NCBI GenBank assembly: GCA_018389105.1 | Contig: JACATO010001079.1 | Location: forward strand, 186,001 to 250,000 | Length of the DNA: 64,000 bases | Direction: 5' to 3' | Source of the DNA: Nautilus pompilius | Taxonomy: Eukaryota > Mollusca > Cephalopoda > Nautilida > Nautilidae | Shown: one piece after another, positions 1 to 13,370 of the stretch | Numbering within the stretch: the stretch's first letter is position 1 | Layout of the letters: each line of letters starts with the position of its first letter | Position numbers and translations under genes: made by a program | The notes under the pieces: model-generated | Seen by the model: the letters and a program-made list of their open reading frames with translations, nothing else | The model's database searches: none | Told to the model about the DNA's origin: nothing

Positions 1-120
1 AAGGAAATTTAACCGTGTTGCGTTTGAAAGAGGATCTCTCGATCTCTCTTCGGTGGTATCTCTCTCTGTGTGGGAGGTAGAGAGGGGTGGGAAGATCTAG
101 ATCGAGCGCGGAGATCGGAT

Positions 121-271
121 CTCTCGCTCTCTCTGTCTCTTCTCTTTCTCTCGTGTGTGTCTCTCTCTCTCCATCTCTCTCCAATCTCTCTCTCTCTCTC
201 TCTCTCTCCTCTCTCTCTTCTCTCCATCTCTCTCATCTCTCTCGCTCTCTCTCTCTCTCCTCATCTCTCTC

Positions 272-308
<37 letters not shown>

Positions 309-333
309 CTCCTCCTCTCCTCTCTCTCGTCTT
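121..333. repeat. (TC)n polypyrimidine tract
   Basis: Nearly pure TC dinucleotide repeat with scattered CCATC, CTCC and CGTC interruptions. Every reading frame across it gives Ser/Leu- or Arg/Glu-rich low-complexity peptides, so the open frames here are not genes. The upstream 120 bases are also TC-rich but less regular. Confidence 0.95.
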
Positions 334-995
334 TTTTCGAATATTTCTTTTTTAAAATTTGTCTTTTGTTTTGTTTTCCTATTCATATTTATGACAGAAG
401 CTAAGAGTTTGCACTAGAGTACAAATTGTCAGTTGCAATGAAAATCAATGTTTATCGAGGTGTTTTCTTTCTCTCTTTCTTTCTTTTTTCACGCCTCTGT
501 CCCGGTCTTTTCTATTCAGTGCAAGGCGGCCGTGTACGGTAGGACGAATTGTCCTACTCGTCAGTGACGAGAAAGCGTTATTATACACTCAGAACTAGTT
601 CTCGTGGTCGGCTCCGTATTGATTGTCGAGCAGATGTGTGTGTCGCTCGTCACGTCTCCCTCGCGCACTGTCTGTAGCCGGTACTAACGTCGTGTCGTAC
701 ACGTACAAAGGGGGAGAGAAAATACCAGGGCAAGAGAGAGAGAACCGCGGACGATTTTAAAGAATGAAAAAAGGTGAGGGAAGAGGAAGGGACTGATCGT
801 GAATGGGGTGTGTGTTGTGGGGGGGAGAGATTACAAAATTACAAATAATCTTTAGAAGTCGGGTACAAAGGGTTAAAAAGGAAATCGGTCGAAGCTTAGA
901 ACAGCAAAGGCATTTTCGAACAAAAACATGGTAAAAGGAAACGGAAGGTTAAAGACTGCGAAAGAGACGGTGGTTGTGAGAAAGATGGAGCGTTA
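334..995. other. No gene seen
   Basis: Mixed-composition DNA with T-rich and purine-rich patches. I see no coding region, RNA gene or recognisable element. Confidence 0.5.
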
Positions 996-1165
996 CTAGG
1001 GCGGCCCGTCCGGTGGTTGGGTACCGGACGGATGCGGCTGAAGGCCCGAGTTCGATTTCCCGTAAGGACTCGTGGTTTCTTCTGACCGTAGTCTCCGATA
1101 TGACGCAACTTCTCGGCCCCGGCCCTCACCTGTATTGATGGTTAACTGAGCTGCCGGCAGGTTCT
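996..1165 (+). mobile_element. tRNA-derived SINE, degenerate
   Basis: A B-box-like sequence (GAGTTCGATTTCCC, near 1050) sits in a tRNA-like context and is followed at about 1074 by TGGTTTCTTCTGACC. The same order of B-box, then a TGGTTTCTTC-type segment, is seen in the SINEs near 51.5 and 59.4 kb. The A-box is weak and the ends are not defined. It is probably an old copy of the same SINE group. Confidence 0.5.
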
Positions 1166-2129
1166 TAAACATCCTGAAAAACTCTCTGACCTATACCAGT
1201 CTCCACGTTCTGGTAAACCCCGGTCCTGCGAAAAGATATCGATCTGATGCGCGCGTGTGTTCGATTTTCTTAAATCGAGATTTAAACGTAAAATATTTTT
1301 TTAGAAAAACCCTACCAGGGGAATCAGGTCAGCAATGGTGAATTCTCCAGAAAGACACGGCTCTTTGGATAATTTGGGGCGCCATGCACATATAACACTA
1401 CAGATGTATATAACACTATAAATTAATTAATATACAGAGTGGCACCGATATTCTAAGACACACCAGAGAGACGTTCCGTGTTCTAAACATAAATCAATTT
1501 ATTGATTACACGTCTGTAACTATATGGCTGCTACAAAAGATAATACATTTTTAAAAGAATTATTCTATTCGCTAGTCCACAACCGAGGCCACCTGTGAAT
1601 CTAATGCTACAATTTTTAAATACATATATTGCTGGACTTTCCACTAGTTCCGTATTAGGATAAATAAGCTATGATGTAGTCCGTATTGCTATTAGATTAT
1701 TTTTTTTAGGAAAATTATTTAATTAATTAAAAACAAGCATTTATTGTTAACGTTTTTTCCAAAAGGCGTCCCAAATAGCTGTGTAATTGATGTAACATCA
1801 TTCATATGAAAATGTCTTGTTGTGTTTTAGAAACCCAGACGGCACTTTCGTCGATATTAAATTATAGAATCTTAATGAAGCAATAAATCAGTTATAGTCA
1901 TGCAATCAAAGTTGTTTAAAATACTTCTAAAGAGTCAATCAACCATTGGCAACCAAAGCCATACATTAATCTAGGCAACTCGATAATGTAATGAATCTGA
2001 TTAATATAAAATATTTTGTCGTTTTACAATAATAATTATTATATTTAAAAAATCTCTGGAAAATATATTAATAAGTCATCTGCCACGAAACGTTTAGAAA
2101 ATCGAAAGTTCTGATTGGTTTCTGTTTTG
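1166..2129. other. AT-rich, no gene seen
   Basis: AT-rich DNA leading into the satellite. The last 100 bases show no visible similarity to the satellite unit, so the array starts rather abruptly near 2130. Confidence 0.5.
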
Positions 2130-5100
2130 TTAAAGATGAATGTCACTTATTTCAATCTACCACCAGTCCATACTTCTGAACAGCTTTTATTAAAGATGAG
2201 TGTCGGTTATTTCAATGTACCACCAGTCCATACTTCTGAACAGCTTTTATTAAAGATGAGTGTCGGTTATTTCAATGTACCACCAGTCCATACTTCTGAA
2301 CAGCTTTTATTAAAGATGCGTGTCGGTTATTTCAATGTACCACCAGTCCATACTTCTTAACAGCTTTTATTAAAGATGAGTGTCGGTTATTTCAATGTAC
2401 CACCAGTCCATACTTCTGAACAGCTTTTATTAAAGATGAGTGTCGGTTATTTCAATGTACCACCAGTCCATACTTCTTAACAGCTTTTATTAAAGATGAG
2501 TGTCGGTTATTTCAATGTACCACCAGTCCATACTTCTTAACAGCTTTTATTAAAGATGCGTGTCGGTTATTCAATGTACCACCAGTCCATACTTCTGAAC
2601 AGCTTTTATTAAAGATGAGTGTCGGTTATTTCAATGTACCACCAGTCCATACTTCTTAACAGCTTTTATTAAAGATGAGTGTCGGTTATTTCAATGTACC
2701 ACCAGTCCATACTTCTTAACAGCTTTTATAAAGATGAGTGTCGGTTATTTCAATGTACCACCAGTCCATACTTCTTAACAGCTTTTATTAAAGATGAGTG
2801 TCGGTTATTTCAATGTACCACCAGTCCATACTTAACAGCTTTTATTAAAGATGAGTGTCGGTTATTTCAATGTACCACCAGTCCATACTTCTTAACAGCT
2901 TTTATTAAAGATGCGTGTCGGTTATTCAATGTACCACCAGTCCATACTTCTTAACAGCTTTTATTAAAGATGAGTGTCGGTTATTTCAATGTACCACCAG
3001 TCCATACTTCTTAACAGCTTTTATTAAAGATGAGTGTCGGTTATTTCAATGTACCACCAGTCCATACTTCTTAACAGCTTTTTTAAAGATGAGTGTCGGT
3101 TATTTCAATGTACCACCAGTCCATACTTCTTAACAGCTTTTATTAAAGATGCGTGTCGGTTATTTCAATGTACCACCAGTCCATACTTCTGAACAGCTTT
3201 TATTAAAGATGAGTGTCGGTTATTTCAATGTACCACCAGTCCATACTTCTGAACAGCTTTTATTAAAGATGAGTGTCGGTTATTTCATGTACCACCAGTC
3301 CATACTTCTGAACAGCTTTTATTAAAGATGAGTGTCGGTTATTTCAATGTACCACCAGTCCATACTTCTTAACAGCTTTTATTAAAGATGAGTGTCGGTT
3401 ATTTCAATGTACCACCAGTCCATACTTCTTAACAGCTTTTATTAAAGATGCGTGTCGGTTATTTCAATGTACCACCAGTCCATACTTCTGAACAGCTTTT
3501 ATTAAAGATGCGTGTCGGTTATTTCAATCTACCACCAGTCTATACTTCTGAACAGCTTTTATTAAAGATGAGTGTCGGTTATTTCAATGTACCACCAGTC
3601 CATACTTCTGAACAGCTTTTATTAAGATGAGTGTCGGTTATTTCAATGTACCACCAGTCCATACTTCTTAACAGCTTTTATTAAAGATGAGTGTCGGTTA
3701 TTTCAATGTACCACCAGTCCATACTTCTTAACAGCTTTTATTAAAGATGAGTGTCGGTTATTTCAATGTACCACCAGTCCATACTTCTTAACAGCTTTTA
3801 TTAAAGATGAGTGTCGGTTATTTCAATGTACCACCAGTCCATACTTAACAGCTTTTATTAAAGATGAGTGTCGGTTATTTCAATGTACCACCAGTCCATA
3901 CTTCTTAACAGCTTTTATTAAAGATGCGTGTCGGTTATTTCAATGTACCACCAGTCCATACTTCTTAACAGCTTTTATTAAAGATGAGTGTCGGTTATTT
4001 CAATGTACCACCAGTCCATACTTCTTAACAGCTTTTATTAAAGATGAGTGTCGGTTATTTCAATGTACCACCAGTCCATACTTCTTAACAGCTTTTATTA
4101 AAGATGCGTGTCGGTTATTTCAATGTACCACCAGTCCATACTCTTAACAGCTTTTATTAAAGATGCGTGTCGGTTATTTCAATGTACCACCAGTCCATAC
4201 TTCTGAACAGCTTTTATTAAAGATGAGTGTCGGTTATTTCAATGTACCACCAGTCCATACTTCTGAACAGCTTTTATTAAAGATGAGTGTCGGTTATTTC
4301 AATGTACCACCAATCCATACTTCTGAACAGCTTTTATTAAAGATGAGTGTCGGTTATTTCAATGTACCACCAGTCCATACTTCTTAACAGCTTTTATTAA
4401 AGATGAGTGTCGGTTATTTCAATGTACCACCAGTCCATACTTCTTAACAGCTTTTATTAAAGATGAGTGTCGGTTATTTCAATGTACCACCAGTCCATAC
4501 TTCTTAACAGCTTTTATAAAGATGAGTGTCGGTTATTTCAATGTACCACCAGTCCATACTTCTGAACAGCTTTTATTAAAGATGAGTGTCGGTTATTTCA
4601 ATGTACCACCAGTCCATACTTCTAAACAGCTTTTATTAAAGATGAGTGTCGGTTATTTCAATGTACCACCAGTCCATACTTCTGAACAGCTTTTATTAAA
4701 GATGAGTGTCGGTTATTTCAATGTACCACCAGTCCATACTTCTTAACAGCTTTTATTAAAGATGAGTGTCGGTTATTTCAATGTACCACCAGTCCATACT
4801 TCTGAACAGCTTTTATTAAAGATGAGTGTCGGTTATTTCAATGTACCACCAGTCCATACTTCTTAACAGCTTTTATTAAAGATGAGTGTCGGTTATTTCA
4901 ATGTACCACCAGTCCATACTTAACAGCTTTTATTAAAGATGAGTGTCGGTTATTTCAATGTACCACAGTCCATACTTCTTAACAGCTTTTATTAAAGATG
5001 CGTGTCGGTTATTTCAATGTACCACCAGTCCATACTTCTTAACAGCTTTTATTAAAGATGAGTGTCGGTTATTTCAATGTACCACCAGTCCATACTTCTT

Positions 5101-5965
5101 AACAGCTTTTATTAAAGATGAGTGTCGGTTATTTCAATGTACCACCAGTCCATACTTCTTAACAGCTTTTATTAAAGATGCGTGTCGGTTATTTCAATGT
5201 ACCACCAGTCCATACTTCTTAACAGCTTTTATTAAAGATGCGTGTCGGTTATTTCAATGTACCACCAGTCCATACTTCTGAACAGCTTTTATTAAAGATG
5301 AGTGTCGGTTATTTCAATGTACCACCAGTCCATACTTCTGAACAGCTTTTATTAAAGATGAGTGTCGGTTATTTCAATGTACCACCAATCCATACTTCTG
5401 AACAGCTTTTATTAAAGATGAGTGTCGGTTATTTCAATGTACCACCAGTCCATACTTCTTAACAGCTTTTATTAAAGATGAGTGTCGGTTATTTCAATGT
5501 ACCACCAGTCCATACTTCTTAACAGCTTTTATTAAAGATGAGTGTCGGTTATTTCAATGTACCACCAGTCCATACTTCTTAACAGCTTTTATTAAAGATG
5601 AGTGTCGGTTATTTCAATGTACCACCAGTCCATACTTCTGAACAGCTTTTATTAAAGATGAGTGTCGGTTATTTCAATGTACCACCAGTCCATACTTCTA
5701 AACAGCTTTTATTAAAGATGAGTGTCGGTTATTTCAATGTACCACCAGTCCATACTTCTGAACAGCTTTTATTAAAGATGAGTGTCGGTTATTTCAATGT
5801 ACCACCAGTCCATACTTCTTAACAGCTTTTATTAAAGATGAGTGTCGGTTATTTCAATGTACCACCAGTCCATACTTCTGAACAGCTTTTATTAAAGATG
5901 AGTGTCGGTTATTTCAATGTACCACCAATCCATACTTCTTAACAGCTTTTATTAAAGATGAGTGT
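2130..5965 (+). repeat. 60-bp satellite array, about 64 copies
   Basis: Head-to-tail array of a 60-bp unit whose core reads TTAAAGATGAGTGTCGGTT then CAATGTACCACCAGTCCAT. Most units differ at only one to three positions: A or C in GATG(A/C)GTG; G, T or A in CTTCT(G/T/A)AACAG; and a few one- to four-base deletions. The first unit (2131-2190) is the most diverged, and the last stops within the unit at 5965. Because 60 is divisible by three, one frame stays aligned and yields repeated peptides (SVGYFNVPPVHTSEQLLLKM). Most units carry TAA in that frame, so this is not a coding repeat. A block of 18 units (about 1,075 bp) is repeated almost exactly: the marker pattern at 4163-4746 recurs at 5238-5822. 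Confidence 0.97.
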
Positions 5966-7359
5966 ATATCCAAAATGAATATTTGTTTTTTTTTCCATAT
6001 GATGTCAGGTTTTTCTTTTTATATCTTTTAGAAAATAATCGACTAAGTACTCGCCCTTGTATAAATTTATACTGACGTTCATTTTTGCTACATTTCTGTG
6101 TCGTCTAATTGCTATCTGACACGAGTTGTTTTAATAATTGCACAAAATCTTTACAATAATCTAGCGTCTGCTAAACGATGGATAGAGAGACATCAGCGAT
6201 CTGTTTCTTTTTTTTTAAAACGAATAAGTAAATAAACTCCTCCAGTAACTGGACTGAACTCTCGTGTCGATACCTACAAATATGTGAGCAATTCCTAGAG
6301 ACCTTAGCTCCTCGTGTTCGGGCATCTGACGCTAGTCTTCTGAAAGAGGAGCTTCTCCTCTAGTTACACCTTTTCTCTTTTGTCGTCGCCATTCCTATTA
6401 AAGTGGACATTTGCTCGGAGCATCTGCCATGGTATTTTACAACTTCAGCTAAGCTTAAAATATTTGCGCAAAATGTTTATTGTTCCTCAGTTTTTCAATA
6501 CCATTTCTCTCTATAATCTTCTGGCAACTGCCATTCCGTCACAAAGCAAGTAAAGGATGATAAAATGAAACGAGGATTTTACGATTTATTCACTGAGAGA
6601 AGTTGAAAAGTACAGCGATTAAAACTGCGATACTGTGGGACATGAAGGAGAGAATAACACGTGACGCGAGCCGCATGACAAGTTGTCGCCCTTGTTTCTT
6701 TCATTTTGGCCTCTCGCGAATACGGCCATTCATAGAGCATGGAAAGATTTAATTTAGCTTAATTTATTTGTGACTTGCTTCATTGCTTGCCCACATCCCA
6801 TGGTTAATCATCAGTAGTTGGTGTAACGATACTGCGAGCTGGTATGCAGAAATAGTTCCTGTCACAAAGATATCTGATTGGAGCAACGTCTTCAGTAAAG
6901 GTAGTGAAGTACGCGATCTGTGATGTTTCTCACTATGAAAGGAACTGCGACTTACAAATATTGAATTGTTAGACTAAATTACGGTAAGATGCCTGTGAAC
7001 CTACTTTATGGTGAGATACTGCAAGTCTCCATTAAACAGAATTGTAAAATAACATACATAATTTAAAGAGTACCAAAAATTTATTGGCATCATTATGTAA
7101 AACATTTGTTTGGTGTCGCCTTCAAATTCCACACACGTGGCAGTAACAAAAAAGGATATTACTAATAAAAGACTTCAGAATGTTTCTTCTAAACTGTTTT
7201 GCACAGATCGGGCATTTAAATTCTTTGGAAGCAATTAAAGGCACCAGAGTTAATTTATTTTACTGACATTTAAGATACCCCCCACAGATGAGTCTTACAC
7301 CGTTCGAGATATAACAACGTATAGCTAGTTACAAATGTTTTCAATTATCAACGAGATAA
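5966..7359. other. No gene seen
   Basis: Mixed AT-rich DNA between the satellite and an (AAT)n array. There is no supportable reading frame and I recognise no element. Confidence 0.5.
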
Positions 7360-7521
<162 letters not shown>

Positions 7522-9276
7522 TGAAGTAAAATTATCCGACATAATTATGTATTAGTTAAACTGTCGGCAAAGATTGATATAAAAGTATTTAATGTCGAGA
7601 CAGGCAATCGTTAATGGTGACAACGTTAAATGGCTTAGTAACTATGTAGATAAGTATTTCTTGACTCTGAGCGCCTCGCTTTAGTTGGCTTCTAGTAAAA
7701 CTACCTGATAAAAGCTGAAGTTGGAAATTTCATTCTGGACGGGAATTTTTTTTTTTTTTAATTTGCAGAATCAGACAAGTGCATGAAAAGGGGTTGTATG
7801 TTAAAACCATCGAAATGCCATGCAATATTATTTCATTATTTTCAAATAAGAGATAACGGAGCACGGTTTCCAAGTTTTTGCTAGATTCCGAACACGTGCC
7901 CCTCCCGATCTAAGGTAGATACACAATAGCAAATGATGCAAGAAAAGAAGGGCGATTTTTTTAAGTTTGTGTGCAATGAAAATAATGGTGAATAAATATT
8001 ACAAGTGTTTGCAATGTCAGGCGTAGCGAAAATAGACACAGACAGATAGAGAAAAAGGGCTAGGGGAAAAATTTAGTTGGAAATAAGCCCAGAAAATGAG
8101 CAACAGAAACACCGGCATTGAATATAAGGTAGCTCGGAATCTAGTAAGGTTCTAATTAGTCTTCGGTCGCACCTGGCGGTTTAGAAATACGACCAGGTGT
8201 GGAGCACAATTAGGCGGAAAATGTCCACACACCAATTAAAAGCTGTGCTCTTCTGCTTTTTATATAGGTAGTGTGTGAGTCACAGATCAGCGACATGTTA
8301 ACGTCTCCGCCTTACAGATAACGTGGCACACAACTGTTAACTAATTACAGCCTCGTTTTCACACTGACCTGCCGCGAGACGTCAGCTGCTTTGCTTGTGC
8401 ATCACGTGTCGTCCCCAATGATTCGCGAGTAACAAAGCGTCCGCCATCTTTATAAAGTTTTTTTTTTTTTTTTAAATTCTCCATGTTTTAAAAAGTGTCA
8501 ATAAATAATATAAATAAATGAAATAGTATAAAAATGTTATATTTTACTGAGATTTCGCTTTTATTCCATTTATCTTTTACGGAAGTCAATCTGATAATTT
8601 AAGATGCAATGCTCCTTAACTATTTATCGTAGGTTTATCTTGTTATACACTAAAAGTATACATTCTCTGTGTATATCCGTCGGTAAGACAATGGACTATT
8701 TAAACCCATTTACTTAACTCGTTAAGTAATGTGCGCGTTCGATTTACCAGTTCTCCGTTAGATATATAAATGACATCAGCAGCAGCAGCAACAACAACAA
8801 CGACATAAATATTGTCGACACCTGGAAACTTGTTGGGGGGAAAACTAACGTTCTTGTGAAGATGGCTTCGAAGTCTTAAAAACACCGCAAACACAACATA
8901 TGGGCGCACCGAAATTTTTTATTTGTTGATATTTTAAATTAGGAAATACAACAGGAGTAAGCTTTTCTAGTTTTGATTGATACTTCAAGCATTAAATACG
9001 TTCTATGATTAAAGCATGACTCGTCTGCGAATACCCAGCATGCCGTGCGCACTAAATAAAACGATCTCAGCTGCGCTACTTTGGCCATTGACAGGTAAGA
9101 AAGATAACTTACGCATTCTTTCGGTAGGTTGTAATGCGTCTGTCAGCTACATGGAATTTACCGTTGTACAAAATTTTTTCTGAAAAAAAAAATTGATAAA
9201 TGATAATCCCATTTTTTCAGTACAGGAAGGATGTTCAGTAAAAGTTCAAGAAGTCGCCATTTTAACACCTCTGCAT
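7522..9276. other. No gene; short inverted repeat at 8167-8200
   Basis: No supportable gene. TCGCACCTGG (8167-8176) and CCAGGTGTGG (8191-8200) form an imperfect hairpin. The first arm shares GTCGCACCTGGC with an inverted repeat near 54.66 kb. A CAG/CAA/CGA-type trinucleotide patch lies at about 8778-8805. Confidence 0.45.
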
Positions 9277-9290
9277 CACGTGATCACGTG
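9277..9290. promoter_or_regulatory. Palindromic double E-box
   Basis: CACGTGATCACGTG is a perfect 14-bp palindrome made of two CACGTG E-boxes around AT. CACGTG is the known core for bHLH factors such as Myc/Max, USF and CLOCK types. No gene is visible nearby, so a regulatory role is only a possibility. Confidence 0.3.
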
Positions 9291-10321
9291 AAAAATGGTG
9301 TCAGATCTGCAGTAGCACCGACTACGACTTTACGTTATCCCAACTGTTACTTGGGAGTAAAGTAAGGAGAACTTACATATTTATCTAATCGGACGGCTAG
9401 TTAATTTCTCGACAGGGAAGCCCTGCCCTGCGCAACTGTTTATAGACGTTAACACGGCTTCTTCAGGGTGCTCGCGAGTTTCATCCGAACTCGTGTTTTT
9501 CCTGCTAACCTGATGCCGCCTTCAGCTCCTACTCAACTTAAATCACCTGTTAAACTTCTTGCGAAGCAGCATTTCTTTGTGTCTGTCTTTGCCTAGGGCT
9601 CACAACTAGAGCAGAGCGACCAATTAGAGGATAAATACCACGGCCTCCCTTCATCTCGGAAAGGAGATTTGCTTACCTTCTGCGAGAACTTGGTATTTAC
9701 GTAACATTCTCTGTTTTCTGTTTGATTTTGTTCCAATTCCAGGTAAATAGATCTTTTGATTTTATATATCGGCGGTGAAAGATAAAGTGAAGTAAAGGTG
9801 TGTTTTTTGGGGGGGTCTGGTGATAATAGTCTTGTTATTATTAATATAAAGGATAAACAATATAGAAACCGTTTGGTCTATCTATCCCCACGCTCAGAGA
9901 CAAAGTAGCTGTTATAACCCGAACCGACGGCTACCACTTCCGCTTAACCCGGAAACATCTAACACGACTGCCACGAAACACCAGCCCAATCAAAGAGCAA
10001 GCTACGTGCACGGTTCTTCGAGGAACTCTTTGAAGAAGACGGCCTTCTTCTGGAACGTCTACATCTGACACGTAATCGGTATCAGATTCTAACCAGCCGA
10101 TAAAAAGTTCTCTCGGTAGTTTTAGCGTAGTGCTGTCAGGGTTAGCAAAACGTCTTTGGAGAACAGCGTCTGAAACACCGACTTAATTAGAGCGATTGCG
10201 ACACACGTGCGATGAAGAGCGGGCTCTCCTATGCTGCTTCCGGGTCGTCGCTGCTGGGCTGACTTGGCGCCTTTAGGAAATTCTCATATTCACGACGAAA
10301 GGGTCTTTCTTTCACTTCTAT
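9291..10321. other. No gene seen
   Basis: A short plus-strand open stretch near 10010-10105 encodes FFEELFEEDGLLLERLHL. It loosely recalls the N-terminal part of PIF/Harbinger transposases, but it is too short to assign. Confidence 0.35.
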
Positions 10322-10432
10322 GGGGCGGCTCTGACGGTCGGTCCGAGTTCGAAACCGTCTCTGTTTGGCATACCTATCTGAGATTGTTTCCTGCGTGGGC
10401 TTCCTCCCGCATCTAAACATTGGAAAAGTTCT
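10322..10432 (+). mobile_element. tRNA-derived SINE fragment
   Basis: A B-box-like GAGTTCGAAACCG (about 10347) is followed about 55 bases later by GGGCTTCCTCCCGCATCTAA (about 10398). That is the shared 3' module of the SINEs in this window. The A-box is not clear. Overlapping frames on both strands are incidental. Confidence 0.6.
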
Positions 10433-10927
10433 AGCGGGAAGCTTTCGTTGCACATCCGCATTCTTTGAGAAAGGCAACATCCAACATCCAGCTGTTCCAT
10501 CTTCCCGGTATGACGGCTGACCCACGGACTACTGGTGATCATCATACATTGAGCCATTATTTCTCAAATGAAAGGAAGGATTCGCTCTGTAATTAATGAA
10601 ATTAAAGTATAATCCAGCATACACGTGTAAATATTTCGTGCGATGTTAAATAATTCAAGATACCTTTCGAATACACGAGATGAACATCTCTGTAGTAACA
10701 GCATAGGAAATCTAATTACTTGCTTTATCTGTCTTATAATCTGGAATTGGTGATCTTAGAACTGAAGCTTAACCATCCATCGTAGCTGTAGTCTTCGGTG
10801 TTCTTAGAAAGGAAACAGCACTTGAGGGTATCAAGAGGTACAGCTATATACTTTCTGAGTGGCGTGAAGTTATAAGAGCGTAGATATATAAGCATTATTA
10901 GTCAATATAAACAAGAAAAACTATCGT

Positions 10928-10929
<2 letters not shown>

Positions 10930-10988
<59 letters not shown>
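10930..10988. repeat. (AAT)n microsatellite
   Basis: Uninterrupted AAT repeat of about 59 bp. Confidence 0.97.
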
Positions 10989-10989
<1 letters not shown>

Positions 10990-13370
10990 GTTTGCCAGTC
11001 TGATAATAAAAAATAAAAATCGTTTCTTTTCATTAGATAGCATAGATAACCTTCTCCTTTTGTTTACTCTTTATTAAGCTCACCTGTCACAAATTACCAG
11101 CTTGAATAGCTTTTATTCCAATAAACTAGCAAGATTTGGCAAGTAAAATTAAAACAGTGTTCAATATTATGAACCCATCATACTAAAAAAACTGTTATAC
11201 CGTTATCTTCCTTCTCAACACTTTATTGTTAATGAAAATCCATTTTTCCAGCGTAAAATCCATGAAAATCCATATAGATTTCTAATTGTCACACTGTCAT
11301 CACTTCAATCTTTTCCCATCAAAATAGCCACCTTTCGTGTGAATATAGCATTTTGGGCCCTATGTTTATTAACTTTACCAAAACAGTAAGTTGTCTCCCC
11401 TTATTTTTACATGTATAATGGCCGGCCAATTAACTAAAGTCTATCTACTCTTTAAGACTTGGTCCTGGCCTGAGCGTCAGATGATAATTAAGTGGACTAC
11501 ATGACGTGACAAGTGTACTATATGTGTGTGACTTTGACATGGTCGGTCTAACAGATATGGGGGGAAGAAAAGAAAGACGCTGCAGGGTTTGAAAGAGACG
11601 TCGGCTATTTGAGATAACCCGCAACGGCGAAAAGTGAAGGGAACATCTGGTGCGAGGCGGAACTGGGACAGAAAGAGGTCGGACAGAATAGCGAAGTCAC
11701 CAACCGTGACAGAGACATTTACCCCCATCTCCAACTGAACCTCATCCTGTGCAATTTTAACCCTGACTGCGTAAGCCTCTGGTAGTTTTTCTCGCATACC
11801 CCTTGACCTCCTGGTTTCTTTGGACGACAGATGAATTAAAAAAGCTCACCGAAGCAGCATTCTTGATCGTGCATCCATCGATGACTACTTTCGGGACGCA
11901 ATCCATTTGAGCATCTGTGGGATGAATTTGAAAGCTGCATTCACCATCATGATTCTCTCTGCCTATCTCATTCCATACAATACATACAGCATTAATGACT
12001 AGATGGCAAGATGTCCCTCTGGACACCTTCCAGCACATTGTGTATTCTTTGCTACATCGTGTCATGATTATTGTTTGGACAAAACGTGGTCCAACCCGTT
12101 AGTAATTACAGAGCCTACTAAAGTGGCCAGCTACTGTAGTTTCATAACTGGCTAACGTGGTGATAGTTGGATCTTTTTTTTCCTTGACTTTTCGATCTAG
12201 TTCCTTCCGCACGTTCGATAGATTTCAGATCTGGAAACCTAGGGACGTAATACATAGTTTCAAGAAGTCCGTCCAATTCTTTTCAGCAGTTTATTGTGTA
12301 TTGAGCTTTTCAGTGTGCTTCTAATTATATCTTGTTGCAATGTTATCCAATCACCTAACAAAGGATGGATGCCCTTGTGTAACTTCATGACGTCTCGCCT
12401 TTCTTCTAACAGACTGTGTTGGTTTAGAACCAACTAGTACAAACCTACCCCCGTCCGACTACAGTACATTCACTATTTCCCCAAAGTATAGTTTGCATTT
12501 TGTTTACTCCATTCATGTGTCTTTTTTTTCCCTGTTACTCCTCTAATTAATCTTTGGAAGATGAGATCGAACAGTCAATTAGTTACCTCCAAGAATGGAT
12601 TCGCTCTGCATTTTCGAACCGCTAGCCCATTTTCTCGCTCTTTGTTTATTTTTCCTTCTCCTTGCCCTTTGGGTTTATGTGTGAGTCATTTAACTTACTT
12701 TATAAACGATTGTTTGCGCATCACTCCGTGTAACCTCAAATTCTTCACAATGTTTCTTTGAAAGTAACAGATTTGTGGAGACTAATGATGGATAGCCCCC
12801 GTTTCTGATGGAATGCCATTTTAATCAGCCATTTCCACACGCCAGACAATGCGATAACAGTAATCAATAATGAAGTCCATTAACATCTATACAAAGGCAC
12901 AATATGCGTCAACAGTTATACAAAAATAATAACAATAAATAAAATTTGACGAACACATGCTCTCGGTGTGGAATAAATTCAATCCATAGAAATAACTTCC
13001 TGAGTTTATACGTATGAAGAAATCTTTAACTGATGGTTTGATTAATAGCTTTTAATCTTCGAATATATTGTTCGCTGGAATTTTAGAGATTTTTGTCATT
13101 ATTTTGCTATAAAAATAAATTTTCATTAATAACCTTTTGTACGAGCGGATAAACGTTTCCGTCTGGTATCCTCGTAATTTTGAGCGCTAGCGTATTATAT
13201 AATCCATATAATCCTTAATGAAAATGCTTAATTTATGTTCCGGGAAAGAAAGAAAAAAGAGATTAACTAAGCGCGGAATAATTTTGTGAATAAGTTATTT
13301 AAATTATCTGAGAAGAGAAATGAAAACCTTGATTCCATTATCTTTTATTTGCATATTTCTCTCCATCAGC
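10989..13370. other. No supportable gene
   Basis: Two adjacent minus-strand frames (11477-11797 and 11757-12065, about 100 residues each) overlap in different frames. They show no recognisable motif, and neither has good initiation or splice context that I can see. The rest is AT-rich and featureless. Confidence 0.4.

Noticed and set aside
2130-5965. CRISPR-like or protein-coding reading of the 60-bp array
   Set aside because: There are no unique spacers between constant repeats; the whole unit is repeated head to tail. The repeated peptide frame is stopped by TAA in most units.
10010-10105. PIF/Harbinger transposase N-terminus
   Set aside because: The likeness is limited to about 25 residues of acidic and hydrophobic pattern, and no catalytic-domain trace follows.
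11477-12065. Two-exon minus-strand gene from adjacent frames
   Set aside because: The frames overlap rather than being separated by an intron, neither translation has a recognisable domain, and there is no supporting context.
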